This document shows, piece after piece, positions 52,724 to 61,266 of a DNA stretch of 64,000 bases. The first letter of the stretch is position 1, and the number at the start of each line of letters is the position of its first letter. The DNA lies in NCBI GenBank assembly GCA_026392455.1, contig JAPLCB010000008.1, forward strand, positions 310,001 to 374,000, read 5' to 3'. This DNA comes from Propionibacteriales bacterium (GTDB lineage Bacteria > Actinomycetota > Actinomycetes > Propionibacteriales > Nocardioidaceae). The position numbers and the translations under genes were made by a program. Under the pieces are notes generated by a model. It made no database searches. It saw only the letters and a program-made list of their open reading frames with translations, and was not told the origin of the DNA.

Positions 52724-52799
52724 GCGGATGTAGCTCAGCTGGTAGAGCGCGACCTTCCCAAGGTCGATGTCGCGAGTTCGAATCTCGTCATCCGCTCCA
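52724..52799 (+). tRNA. tRNA-Gly (anticodon CCC)
   Basis: Full cloverleaf: acceptor GCGGATG / CATCCGC (7 bp), D arm GCTC / GAGC, anticodon stem CGACC / GGTCG with loop TTCCCAA giving anticodon CCC, T arm GCGAG TTCGAAT CTCGT, discriminator T and encoded CCA (52797-52799). It reads GGG codons. The last 12 nt overlap the 3' end of an antisense protein gene. Confidence 0.95.
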
Positions 52800-53126
52800 G
52801 TTTCGCCCCGTGGTCCCCGGCTCAGGGATCCAGTCCGTGGTAACGGTCAGGTCGATGAACTCCGGCGGGGCCGCAAGGGCCTCGGCCAGAAACGCTCCGA
52901 TCGCCTGCTGGCCCTCAGCACGCCGCGGGTCCCGCTCGCGCTCGCGGGCCTTCTCCTCGTTCTCGAACATCACGATGACGTAGACCGAGGTGGGGTCGTT
53001 CTGGTCGTGCATGAACATCTCCCGCAGGAGACCCGAACCAGGTTGTTCGGCTGCCTTGAGCACCTCGGTCAGGGCCGACAGATCGGTGCCGGGCTTCACC
53101 TTCGCTTTGATGAGCTGCGCCCACAT
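52788..53126 (-). CDS. Small protein resembling antibiotic-biosynthesis monooxygenase/ABM-type dimer
   Basis: A 112-residue ferredoxin-like-fold protein: MWAQLIKAKVKPGTDLSALT, SVYVIVMFENEEKARERERD, and a helix to the end are like ABM/quinol-type small monooxygenases or stress-response dimers, with no further catalytic cue. ATG 53124-53126. Its stop codon (52788-52790) lies inside the tRNA-Gly acceptor stem on the other strand, an overlap of 12 bp. The stretch 53127-53243 upstream holds no gene that I can see. Confidence 0.65.
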   Translation of the reverse strand: MWAQLIKAKVKPGTDLSALTEVLKAAEQPGSGLLREMFMHDQNDPTSVYVIVMFENEEKARERERDPRRAEGQQAIGAFLAEALAAPPEFIDLTVTTDWIPEPGTTGRNWSG

Positions 53127-53243
53127 GGTTCTCTCCTCCGGCCGTTGACGCCTCACCGTGAGGGGTCCGCGAGACCAGTGTCGTGCACGTCGTTCGCCCC
53201 CGCTGGGACGTCCGGATCTGCCGGCGACAGATGTCCGCGTCGC

Positions 53244-53834
53244 TCAGCGTGGAAGGGGATTGGGGCCGGTCGCCGTCACCAGTCGCTGAGGGACCCAGCC
53301 ATCAACGTGGACGAAGCCGTGGAACGTGGCGCCGCTCTGGCGCACCACACCGTCGTGCAGTGAGGTTCGGTAGAACTTGACGTGGGTGAAGTCCTCGAAG
53401 AGGACGTAGTAGGGCTCGACGTCCGCGCTCTGGAACTGCTGACCGGTCAGAGCAGCGCGGTGCTGCCGGGAGAAGGCGTCCACCTCGTCACCGACGACCA
53501 CTCCCAGGTGCTCGAGGCCCATCTTGTAGACGCGCTGGTGGACCGGTGGAATGAGCTCGATGAGCGGCACGGACATCCCGTCGAGGACCTCCAGCGGCGT
53601 CGCGAGCAGGATCAACGAGATCGGTCGGCCGTTCCAGACGTTCTCGTGGCTCGCCTTCGCATGCCGTTCGAGCTGGGACCGCACGTGAAGGTACTGGTCC
53701 CATTCGGGCACACGGAAGGCGAGGTGGCTGAGCGTGTACGAGCTGATGTCGATGCCCCGGGCAAGCAGCCGGTCGCGCTGCTGAGCGGCGAACGCGCGGT
53801 AGTCCCCGATGATGTCGTCAACCGGATCGGCCAT
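53244..53834 (-). CDS. YecM-like VOC-fold protein
   Basis: A 196-residue protein with the vicinal-oxygen-chelate fold of the YecM family, conserved across bacteria and of unknown function. The conserved set is SYTLSHLAFRVPEWDQYLHV, HENVWNGRPISLILLATPLE, VPLIELIPPVHQRVYKMGLE followed by HLGVVVGDEVDAF and VKFYRTSL. The metal-ligand His and Glu positions (SHLAFR, MGLEHLG, VKFYR) are kept. ATG 53832-53834. No partner gene. Confidence 0.82.
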   Translation of the reverse strand: MADPVDDIIGDYRAFAAQQRDRLLARGIDISSYTLSHLAFRVPEWDQYLHVRSQLERHAKASHENVWNGRPISLILLATPLEVLDGMSVPLIELIPPVHQRVYKMGLEHLGVVVGDEVDAFSRQHRAALTGQQFQSADVEPYYVLFEDFTHVKFYRTSLHDGVVRQSGATFHGFVHVDGWVPQRLVTATGPNPLPR

Positions 53835-53986
53835 GGCCTCCTCCTCGTGGCCGCCATCCTACGACGCGCCGACCCGCGCTGACCCGCGCTGCGACCAGCA
53901 GGATCTGTCGCGATGAGACCAGTCACCCGGATCTGCCGCCACGCCGGGAGAAGGAGCATCGGGCCTGAGAGCCTAGGCTTCGAGAC

Positions 53987-54619
53987 ATGACCTTCACCGG
54001 CTTCCCCGAAGCTGCCCTGGACTTCTACGACGACCTGGAGATGGACAACACCAGGTCGTTCTGGGAGGCGCACAAGGCGATCCACGCCGAGTCGGTGAAG
54101 GCTCCGATGGTCGCGCTGACCGACGCACTGGAGAAGGACTTCGGCAAGGCCAAGGTCTTCCGGCCGTTCAGAGATGTGCGCTTCGCCAAGGACAAGACGC
54201 CGTACAAGACCAGCCAGGGCGCCTTCGTCGGCGTCGGTCCTGCCTGTGGCTGGTACGTCGAGATCTCGGCTCGCGGCGTCCGCACCGGCGCGGGCTTCTA
54301 CGACGCCAGCGGCACCGACCTGGCCCGGATCCGCACCTCGATCGACAACGAGGCGACCGGCAAGCAGCTGCAGCGGATCCTGGCAAAGGTGACCAGGGCC
54401 GGGTTCACGATCGGTGGCCAGCAGCTCAAGACCTCGCCGCGCGGGTACGACGCCGACCACCCGCGGATCGAGCTGCTCCGCCACAAGTCGTTGACGATCG
54501 GCAAGGACTACGGGTTCGAGCCGGTCATCCACACCGCGGAGCTGGTAGAGGCCGTCCGGGCGGACTGGCGGGCCGGTCGACCGCTCGTCGAGTGGGTCGC
54601 CGAACGCCTCGGCGACTAG
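53987..54619 (+). CDS. DUF2461 family protein
   Basis: A 210-residue protein of DUF2461, alpha/beta proteins of unknown function. Motifs: GFPEAALDFYDDLEMDNTRS followed by FWEAHKAIH, FRPFRDVRFAKDKTPYKTSQ, GWYVEISARGVRTGAGFYDA, LKTSPRGYDADHPRIELLRH. These are the family hallmarks (NNxxFW, KDKTPYKTH, PRGYxxDHPxIDLLR). No neighbour gives a clue. Confidence 0.9.
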   Translation: MTFTGFPEAALDFYDDLEMDNTRSFWEAHKAIHAESVKAPMVALTDALEKDFGKAKVFRPFRDVRFAKDKTPYKTSQGAFVGVGPACGWYVEISARGVRTGAGFYDASGTDLARIRTSIDNEATGKQLQRILAKVTRAGFTIGGQQLKTSPRGYDADHPRIELLRHKSLTIGKDYGFEPVIHTAELVEAVRADWRAGRPLVEWVAERLGD

Positions 54620-54629
54620 CTCCGTCGAC

Positions 54630-55058
54630 TCAGGCCTCGGCGGAGTACGCCACGAAGAGCAGGTCCCGCCAGGTGACGATGCCGAGCGGATGGTTGGCGT
54701 CGTCGACGATCGGGACGCAGCCGATGGACCGGGTCCGCATCGCGTCGACCAGCTCGGGCAGCAGCGTGTCCGCGGTCGCCACCACCGGCAGGTAGGTCAT
54801 CACCTGGTGCGCCTTCTTCGACAGCGTCGCCAGGTCCTGCCCGGTCGCGCTCGGGGTGCTGATGTTCGGGCTGAGGGCTCGGAGCAGGTCGCGCTCGGAC
54901 AGCACACCCACCACCTTGCGGTCCTCCAGCACCAGGACGTGGTGGCACCCGCGACGCTGGAACACGGTCCGGACTCGCTCCAACCGGTCGTCCATCCCGA
55001 CGGTTTCGGGGTGCCGGGTCATCACCTCGGCCGCGGTCAGAGTCAGGTGCCTCATCAC
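54630..55058 (-). CDS. CBS-domain protein
   Basis: A 142-residue two-CBS-domain protein. CBS 1 spans about 1-65 (LTAAEVMTRHPETVGMDDRL; VLEDRKVVGVLSERDLLRAL), CBS 2 about 80-142 (VMTYLPVVATADTLLPELVD; RSIGCVPIVDDANHPLGIVT). It likely senses adenosine nucleotides such as AMP or ATP. Start GTG 55058 or ATG 55055. It converges with the DUF2461 gene (10 bp between stops) and diverges from the acyl-CoA dehydrogenase. Confidence 0.9.
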   Translation of the reverse strand: MMRHLTLTAAEVMTRHPETVGMDDRLERVRTVFQRRGCHHVLVLEDRKVVGVLSERDLLRALSPNISTPSATGQDLATLSKKAHQVMTYLPVVATADTLLPELVDAMRTRSIGCVPIVDDANHPLGIVTWRDLLFVAYSAEA

Positions 55059-55205
55059 CCCAGAGTAGGAACCTGACCGCGTTCTGGCAGCGGCTCGCCC
55101 AGGTCCGGGACCGAATCCCCTCCCCAGCAGACGATTTGGTCTTCGTCACACCTGCTTGCTCTGTGCTTGCACCGGCCGAACCAGAGGCGCATACTTGTTG
55201 TTACT

Positions 55206-55224
55206 GGCCGGTAGCAAACCGGTC
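55206..55224. promoter_or_regulatory. Inverted repeat upstream of fadE5-like gene
   Basis: GGCCGGT - AGCAA - ACCGGTC (6 of 7 pairs), overlapping the imperfect palindrome TTACTGGCCGGTAGCAA (55201-55217), 33 bp before the GTG. A TetR-type operator is possible; the regulator is unidentified. Confidence 0.45.
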
Positions 55225-55256
55225 GAACGGACAACCGAGACGAAAAGGGTGGGTCA

Positions 55257-57134
55257 GTGAGCCACTACAAGAGCAACATGCGTGACATCGAGTTCAACCT
55301 GTTCGAGGTGCTCAAGCGTGACGAGATCCTGGGCAAGGGTGCGTTCGAAGCGGTCGACGTCGACACCGCTCGCGACATCCTCAGCCAGATGGACCGGTTG
55401 TCCCGCGAGGACCTCGCTGCTTCGTACGAGGACTCCGACCGCAACCCGCCGGTCTTCGACCCCAAGACCAACGCCGCCCCGCTGCCGGCCGCGTTCAAGA
55501 AGAGCTACCAGGCGTACATGGACTCCGAGTTCTGGCGCCTGCAGATCAACGAGGACCTCGGCGGCACCCCCGCCCCGTCCTCGCTGAACTGGGCCATGGG
55601 CGAGCTCATCCTCGGCGCCAACGCACCGATCTGGATGTACGCAGCCGGCCCGAGCTTCGCCGGCGTCGTCTACAACAACGGCACCGACCGCGACAAGCAG
55701 ATCGCCCGGATCATGGTCGAGAAGCAGTGGGGCGCCACCATGGTCCTCACCGAGCCCGACGCGGGCTCCGACGTCGGCGCCGGGCGCTCGAAGGCCACCC
55801 TGAACGAGGACGGCTCCTGGAACATCACCGGGGTCAAGCGCTTCATCACCTCGGCGACCAACGACATGACCGAGAACGTCATCCACCTGGTGCTCGCCCG
55901 CCCGGCCGGCATCGACGGCGTCGGCGGCCCGGGCACCAAGGGCCTGAGCATGTTCATCGTCCCGGAGTGGCACTTCGACCACGAGACCGGCGAGCTGACC
56001 GGCGAGCGCAACGGCGCGTACGTGACCAACGTCGAGCACAAGATGGGCATCAAGGTCTCCAACACCTGCGAGGTCACCTTCGGTGACGCGAGCGTCGGTG
56101 GCGGCGAAGCAGCGAAGGGCTGGCTCGTCGGCGAGGTCCACAACGGCATCGCCCAGATGTTCCAGGTCATCGAGAACGCCCGGATGATGGTCGGCACCAA
56201 GGCCATCGCCACCCTCTCGACCGGCTACCTCAACGCGCTGGAGTACGCCAAGTCGCGCGAGCAGGGTGCCGACCTGACCGAGTCCGCCAACAAGGCCGCC
56301 CCCCGGGTCACCATCACCCACCACCCCGACGTCCGTCGCTCGCTGATGACGCAGAAGGCGTTCTCCGAGGCGATGCGTTCGCTGGTCCTCTACACCGCCT
56401 CCTGGCAGGACGAGATCCAGATCGCCGAGCACAACGGCGAGCGCAACGAGATGGCCGAGCGGATCAACGACCTGCTGCTGCCGATCGTCAAGGGCTACGG
56501 CTCCGAGCGCTCCTGGGTGCTGCTCGGTACCGAGTCGCTGCAGACTCTCGGTGGCTCCGGCTTCCTGCAGGAGTACCCGATCGAGCAGTACGTCCGGGAC
56601 GCCAAGATCGACACGCTGTACGAAGGCACCACCGCCATCCAGGGCCAGGACTTCTTCTTCCGGAAGATCGTCAAGGACCAGGCCAAGGCTCTGGGCTACC
56701 TCAACAGCGAGGTCATCGCGTTCATCAAGGCGGGCACCGAGGACGGTCGCCTGAAGGTGGAGCGCGAGCTCCTCTCCAAGGCCGTCTACGACTCCGCCGC
56801 GCTGGTCAACCACATGATCAGCACCCTGATGAGCGCCGACGAGTCCGCCGAGGGCGGCAACATCAAGAACATCTACAAGGTCGGGCTGAACACCTCCCGC
56901 CTGCTGATGGTGCTCGGTGACGTCGTCTGTGCCTGGCTGCTGCTCCGCGGCGCCGAGGTCGCCCTGGAGAAGCTCGGTGGCGAGGTATCGCCTGCCGACA
57001 AGGCGTTCTACGAGGGCAAGGTCGCGGCGGCCCAGTTCTTCGCCCGCAACAACCTGCCGAAGATCAGCGCCGAGCTGGCGATCGCCGAGGCGACCGACCT
57101 GTCCCTGATGGAGCTGGACGAAGCCAGCTTCTGA
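55257..57134 (+). CDS. fadE5: Acyl-CoA dehydrogenase, FadE5 type
   Basis: A 625-residue flavoprotein oxidising acyl-CoA to trans-enoyl-CoA in beta-oxidation. It opens [20 protein letters not shown], the sequence characteristic of mycobacterial FadE5 (611 residues), longer than the usual 380-residue ACAD. FAD/substrate motifs [20 protein letters not shown] (about 165-184) and [20 protein letters not shown] (about 430-450), then [19 protein letters not shown], with the family's glutamate base within the second half. GTG 55257 with AAAAGGGTGGG upstream. It is not in an operon: the repeat and a terminator follow. FadE5 enzymes accept a broad chain-length range. Confidence 0.93.
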   Translation: MSHYKSNMRDIEFNLFEVLKRDEILGKGAFEAVDVDTARDILSQMDRLSREDLAASYEDSDRNPPVFDPKTNAAPLPAAFKKSYQAYMDSEFWRLQINEDLGGTPAPSSLNWAMGELILGANAPIWMYAAGPSFAGVVYNNGTDRDKQIARIMVEKQWGATMVLTEPDAGSDVGAGRSKATLNEDGSWNITGVKRFITSATNDMTENVIHLVLARPAGIDGVGGPGTKGLSMFIVPEWHFDHETGELTGERNGAYVTNVEHKMGIKVSNTCEVTFGDASVGGGEAAKGWLVGEVHNGIAQMFQVIENARMMVGTKAIATLSTGYLNALEYAKSREQGADLTESANKAAPRVTITHHPDVRRSLMTQKAFSEAMRSLVLYTASWQDEIQIAEHNGERNEMAERINDLLLPIVKGYGSERSWVLLGTESLQTLGGSGFLQEYPIEQYVRDAKIDTLYEGTTAIQGQDFFFRKIVKDQAKALGYLNSEVIAFIKAGTEDGRLKVERELLSKAVYDSAALVNHMISTLMSADESAEGGNIKNIYKVGLNTSRLLMVLGDVVCAWLLLRGAEVALEKLGGEVSPADKAFYEGKVAAAQFFARNNLPKISAELAIAEATDLSLMELDEASF

Positions 57135-57136
57135 GG

Positions 57137-57170
57137 ATTCGAGGCTCGCTGCGCGCGCACCTCAACCAGC
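57137..57170. repeat. Dispersed palindromic repeat, copy E (inverse orientation)
   Basis: GATTCGAGGCTCGCTGCG followed by CGCGCACCTCAACCAG, 2 nt after the fadE5-like stop codon; core hairpin CGAGGCTCGC/GCGCACCTC. Confidence 0.8.
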
Positions 57171-57178
57171 ATCAGGCG

Positions 57179-57209
57179 GCCGCTTCACCCGAGAGGGTGG
57201 GGCGGCCGT
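57179..57209 (+). terminator. Bidirectional hairpin terminator
   Basis: CGGCCGC (57179-57185) pairs with GCGGCCG (57203-57209) and an inner CACCC with GGGTG around GAGA. It separates convergent fadE5-like and SGNH genes. Confidence 0.75.
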
Positions 57210-57211
57210 CG

Positions 57212-58000
57212 TCATTCCCGGGCAACCGAGCTACCGAGGACCGGCAGCAGGTCCGGCCGCTTCGCCACCTGGTCGACCATCGGCCCGCGACCGCGGAGCT
57301 GACGGGTCAGGAACGGAACCATGAAGGTCGCCAGCCACCAGGCGTCCCGGCGTACGACGTGCAGCAGGTGCGGGGCCGACGCCGTCGGCTCGACCCAGGA
57401 GTGGTCGCTCCCGGGAAGCCCCATCAGCTCGCACATCCCGGCCGCGATCCGCTGGTGACCCACGGTGCTGCCGTGGATCCGGTCGTGGCTCCACATCGCT
57501 GGATCGCTAGTCAGGCCGACGCTGAACAGGTCCAGGACGTCGACGTCGTGACGGGCCGCAGCCTCGCCCAGACGGTCGTTCAGCTCGACCTCCCGCGGGC
57601 GCAACCACCCCATCACCGGGAGCATCAACGAGACGTCCGGGAAGCTCGTGGTCAGGACCCGGCACCCCGTGGACCGCAGTGCCGCGAAGGTCCGCTCGAC
57701 CTCGTCGACCACCGCTTCGAGGTGGTAGTCGTGGCGCAGCAGGTCGTTCATCCCGACCACCACCGACGCCAGGTCGGGTTCCAGGCCCAGGGCGGCCGGA
57801 AGCTGGACGTCGACGACGTGGCGGGCCCGACACCCGCGGACCGCAAGGTTCGCGTAGGCAAGGTCCGGGCTGGTGGTCTCGGCCAGCCGGAGGGCGAACC
57901 GGTCGGCCCACCCGCGGACGCCCACCAGGTCGTCACCGTCGTTCAGACCCTCGGTCTGGCTGTCCCCGAGTGCCACGAACCGCTGATACTCCGTCGCCAT
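57212..58000 (-). CDS. SGNH/GDSL-family hydrolase
   Basis: A 262-residue paralogue of the 49842-50615 gene: ALGDSQTEGLNDG (block I), GMNDLL replacing GAND (block III has Met, Asn still present), and DRIHGSTVGHQRIA with the catalytic His. The central YANLAVRG is shared. Cytoplasmic, substrate unknown. ATG 57998-58000; it diverges from the mycothiol-dependent isomerase-like gene 34 bp away. Confidence 0.86.
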   Translation of the reverse strand: MATEYQRFVALGDSQTEGLNDGDDLVGVRGWADRFALRLAETTSPDLAYANLAVRGCRARHVVDVQLPAALGLEPDLASVVVGMNDLLRHDYHLEAVVDEVERTFAALRSTGCRVLTTSFPDVSLMLPVMGWLRPREVELNDRLGEAAARHDVDVLDLFSVGLTSDPAMWSHDRIHGSTVGHQRIAAGMCELMGLPGSDHSWVEPTASAPHLLHVVRRDAWWLATFMVPFLTRQLRGRGPMVDQVAKRPDLLPVLGSSVARE

Positions 58001-58034
58001 GGTGTGAACCTAGCCGGACCCCTAGGCTGCCGCC

Positions 58035-58853
58035 ATGACCTACGCCCCGTCACTGGCCGACCTGATCGAGACCTGGCGCTCCGCCGTCGCCGAGTTCGTC
58101 GCGCTGGTCCGCGACGTACCGGAGGACCAGTGGGCCCTGCCGACGGACCTCGACGGCTGGAGCGTCAAGGACAACGCCGCCCACACCGCCCACCTCGAAG
58201 GCGTCCTCGCGGGGACCCCGGAGGAGACGATCCAGGTCGACGAGACCGCTCCGCACCTCAAGAACTTCTTCAACGTCTACACCGAGCAGGGCGTCGTCGC
58301 CCGACGCGACCGCAGCATGGGCGAGCTCGCCGACGAGATCGAGCACGCCGCAGCCACCCGGTACGCCGAGCTCCAGGCCGACCCACCGACGGACGGCGAC
58401 GCCGCACCGCCGCGCACGCCGGGCGGGGTGCCGTGGGACAACAAGACCCTGCTCAGCAACCGTCCCGTCGACGTGTGGATGCACGAGCAGGACATCCGCC
58501 GGGCGATCGGTCGCCCCGGCGGCTACGACTCCCCCGGGGCCCGGCACACGATCACGAAGTTCGGCGGCGCGCTCCCGATGGTGCTGGGCAAGCGGGTCGC
58601 CCCGCCTGCCGGGACCGTCGTCCGTCTCGACGTCCCCGAGGCCGACGCCTCCTGGACGGTGGCCATCGGCGAGGACGGCCGGGCCGCCGCGACCGAGCAG
58701 GCGTCGTCGCCCACCGTGCTGATCGAGCTCAGCGCCGAGGACTTCGTCGTCCTGGCCGGCGGCCGCCGCGGCCTCGAAGCGACGACGCCGACCTTCACCG
58801 GCGACGAGGTGCTCGGGCGCACGGTGCTCTCCCACTTCGGCATCACCCCGTGA
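58035..58853 (+). CDS. Maleylpyruvate isomerase family, mycothiol-dependent (TIGR03083-like)
   Basis: A 272-residue DinB-fold protein of the mycothiol-dependent maleylpyruvate isomerase/Rv0-type family. The fold's metal/histidine helix reads WSVKDNAAHTAHLEGVLAG (about residues 43-62), and the family's second motif is WMHEQDIRRAIGRP (about 152-165). The C-terminal half is the SCP2-like domain (about 175-272). The actual substrate is rarely maleylpyruvate; most are unassigned. It overlaps the SDR gene by 4 bp (GTGA), so the two form a coupled pair. Confidence 0.88.
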   Translation: MTYAPSLADLIETWRSAVAEFVALVRDVPEDQWALPTDLDGWSVKDNAAHTAHLEGVLAGTPEETIQVDETAPHLKNFFNVYTEQGVVARRDRSMGELADEIEHAAATRYAELQADPPTDGDAAPPRTPGGVPWDNKTLLSNRPVDVWMHEQDIRRAIGRPGGYDSPGARHTITKFGGALPMVLGKRVAPPAGTVVRLDVPEADASWTVAIGEDGRAAATEQASSPTVLIELSAEDFVVLAGGRRGLEATTPTFTGDEVLGRTVLSHFGITP

Positions 58854-59767
58854 GCCGACCTACCTGGTCCTTGGCCCAGATGCCGGACCTCACCGGCAAG
58901 CGCACCCTGGTCACCGGCGTCACGGCCGGCCTCGGCACCAGCACCGCCACCGAGCTCGCTCGCGCCGGCGCGGAGGTGGTCCTCGTCGCCCGGTCGGCGT
59001 CCAAGCTGGCCGCCACGACCGCCGCCATCTCCGCGGAGGTCCCGGGCGCGAAGCTCTCGTCGGTCGTCGTCGACCTTGCCGACCTGTCGTCGGTCCGCCG
59101 AGGCGCTGCCGAGGCCGCGCAGCTGGGACCGATCGACGTCCTGGTCAACAACGCCGGGGTGATGGCCCTGCCGTACTCCCGGACGGTGGACGGCTTCGAG
59201 ATGCAGTTCGGCACCAACCACCTCGGGCCGTTCCTGCTCACCGGGCTCCTGCTCCCGCAGGTGGTCGCCTCCGGGAACGGCCGGGTCGTCTCGGTCGCCT
59301 CCCACGCGCACCGAATCGCCCGACGGGTCCCCCTCGACGACCCCCGCACCCAGACCCGCCGGTACTCGCGCTGGGGCTCCTACGGCGAGTCGAAGCTGGC
59401 GAACCTGATGTTCGTCGTGGAGCTCGAGCGCCGGCTCCGGGCCGCCGGGCTCCCGGTCGACGCCCAGGCTGCTCACCCGGGCTACTCGGCCACCGAGCTC
59501 GTCGGCAAGGTGGGCGGCGTCTCCGGCTGGTTCATGCACACCGTCACCCGTCAGATCGGGCAGAAGGCCGAGTACGGCGCCCTGCCCACGTTGATGGCCG
59601 CGACCGCCGACCTCCCCGGCGCGACGTACGTCGGGCCCGCCGGGCCGGGTCAGATGGGTGGCCTCCCGGTGGTGGTGCGAACACGTCGCAAGTTCGTCCA
59701 CGACGCTGCCGCCCTCAGCGCCCTGTGGGACCTGAGCGAGCGGGCGACCGGCGTTCGGTTCCCGTAG
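58850..59767 (+). CDS. Short-chain dehydrogenase/reductase
   Basis: A 305-residue NAD(P)-dependent SDR: cofactor motif TGVTAGLG (about residues 22-29), NNAGVMALP (about 97-105), VASHAHRIARRVPLDD with Ser, and YGESK with catalytic Tyr and Lys (about 178-182). The layout, including GYSATEL and the 290-320 length, resembles retinol-dehydrogenase/WW-type SDRs. GTG 58850 overlaps the preceding stop. Partner substrate of the mycothiol-dependent gene product is possible. Confidence 0.9.
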   Translation: MSRPTWSLAQMPDLTGKRTLVTGVTAGLGTSTATELARAGAEVVLVARSASKLAATTAAISAEVPGAKLSSVVVDLADLSSVRRGAAEAAQLGPIDVLVNNAGVMALPYSRTVDGFEMQFGTNHLGPFLLTGLLLPQVVASGNGRVVSVASHAHRIARRVPLDDPRTQTRRYSRWGSYGESKLANLMFVVELERRLRAAGLPVDAQAAHPGYSATELVGKVGGVSGWFMHTVTRQIGQKAEYGALPTLMAATADLPGATYVGPAGPGQMGGLPVVVRTRRKFVHDAAALSALWDLSERATGVRFP

Positions 59768-59845
59768 CGCCGCATCGAAACAGTCGGGCGGGGTACGTAG
59801 AGTCCGAGACCTCCCACCTCCGCTGCACGAACGGAACCGACGACC

Positions 59846-61141
59846 TTGCTGCACCAAGGCACCCGCTGGCTGATGCGCACGTCCCGGCTGCGCGCCTGCC
59901 GGACGGACGAGGGTCATGCTGACTTCGTCGCGGCCTTCGAGGCACGCCACCTGACAGCGTCCCCGAGCCGGTTGAGCCGTTGGGAGTACGGCAACTCCGG
60001 CGCTTCCTGCCGGCTGCTCCGTGCCTACGAGGTAGGCGCCTGCTTGCCGCCGTACCTGCTGTTCGCGACCAACGATCGCCAGCGGCGAGCGACCGAGGAC
60101 ACCTTCGCGTCGGCCCCGACCGTCGACCCCACCGCGGAGATCACCGCCGAGGACACCTACGCGATCCTCGACCGGGTCGTCCTCGGTCACGACCTCACCG
60201 GGTCGGACTGGTACGCCCTGGCCGCGTTCTCGGCACTGAACGGGTACTTCTACCTGTCGCCCGACAACACCCGTCTGATCGCCCGTCGCCTGCTCGAGGA
60301 GCTCGCCCGGTCCATCGGCCACGGGTACATCCTGCGGTTCGAGGCCCTGCACCTGTTCGCGACGATGCCGCGCGTCGACGCCGCGCTGATCGCGGAGCTG
60401 AGCGCCATGATCGGGTCCGCCGGCACCGGGGCGATCGGCGATGCTGCCAGCCTCGTCCTGCGGGCCTCCCCGGACGCCGGACGCGACCTGGCTCGCAAGC
60501 TGCTCCGAGCCGGGACCCCGGCAGCCCAGGAGAGCGCCACCTGGATCGAGGACATCCTGCAGAACCGGCTCCCCCCGTCCGAGCGGCCCCTGCAGCGATC
60601 AGCGGTGGTGGCGTGCCGGGACCAGCTCGTCGCGGGGCTGCCGTCGTGGGCCACCGCTCACGTCGAGTCCGAGGTCGCCCAACCCCTCCTGGAGACCGCC
60701 CTGGCCGGCCGGTCACGACTGCAGCGGCACGAGGCCTCGCTGCTGCTGATGACCAGTGGCGTGCAGGAGAACCTCAGCAGCCGGATCCTGGACGCGTTCG
60801 AGTCCCACGACGACCCGGTCTGGCGGACCAGGTTGGTCCAGCTGCACGAGTACCTGATCCCCCCCGACGACCCGGGCCGCATCGAGCGTCTGGCCCTGGC
60901 CGAGAGCGAGCCGGAAAACCGTCGGGCCCTGTGGAACGCCCGGGCCCACGTTCCGGTCCCGCTCCAGCCCGGCCCCCCGCTGCTCGAACAGCTCCGCGAC
61001 CCGACCACCCAGGGACCGATCACCTCGGCCCTCGGTCTGACCGGTTCGGTCGACGACGCCCTCCTGGCCCGGCCCGACCTCGTGGAGGTCCAGGCGGTCC
61101 TTGCCTGGTGGCGTCAGCGCGGCCCGGCGATCACCGCCTGA
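59846..61141 (+). CDS. XRE-like HTH protein with large helical C-terminal domain
   Basis: A 431-residue protein beginning with a TTG start (59846). Residues ~10-55 resemble an XRE helix-turn-helix (LRACRTDEGHADFVAAFEAR; SPSRLSRWEYGNSG, compare SRWE in XRE recognition helices). The remaining ~370 residues are helical, HEAT/ARM-like (LIARRLLEELARSIGHGYIL; LARKLLRAGTPAAQESATWI), with no catalytic motif. Probably a transcription regulator of unknown signal. It lies 78 bp after the SDR gene and 125 bp before a large surface-protein gene on the same strand, which it may control. Confidence 0.65.
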   Translation: MLHQGTRWLMRTSRLRACRTDEGHADFVAAFEARHLTASPSRLSRWEYGNSGASCRLLRAYEVGACLPPYLLFATNDRQRRATEDTFASAPTVDPTAEITAEDTYAILDRVVLGHDLTGSDWYALAAFSALNGYFYLSPDNTRLIARRLLEELARSIGHGYILRFEALHLFATMPRVDAALIAELSAMIGSAGTGAIGDAASLVLRASPDAGRDLARKLLRAGTPAAQESATWIEDILQNRLPPSERPLQRSAVVACRDQLVAGLPSWATAHVESEVAQPLLETALAGRSRLQRHEASLLLMTSGVQENLSSRILDAFESHDDPVWRTRLVQLHEYLIPPDDPGRIERLALAESEPENRRALWNARAHVPVPLQPGPPLLEQLRDPTTQGPITSALGLTGSVDDALLARPDLVEVQAVLAWWRQRGPAITA

Positions 61142-61187
61142 GTCTCCGCCTACCGCCCTTTCGATACTGATTCGTTTCATTTTTCCA

Positions 61188-61218
61188 CCGCCGGTGAAAA
61201 GACCTTCACCTTCGGCGG
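61188..61218 (+). terminator. Hairpin between regulator and surface-protein genes
   Basis: GGTGAA (61193-61198) pairs with TTCACC (61205-61210), extended by CCGCC (61188-61192) with GGCGG (61214-61218) across a 3-nt bulge. It is either the terminator of the regulator or a leader hairpin of the following gene, 49 bp upstream. Confidence 0.5.
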
Positions 61219-61266
61219 ACGGGCTGACTTACTGGCACCGAACGCAGCCTCGAACACAGGAGAATC

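Noticed and set aside
55201-55224. KstR-type operator upstream of the fadE5-like gene
   Set aside because: The palindrome there does not fit TnnAACnnGTTnnA; it is listed only as a generic inverted repeat.
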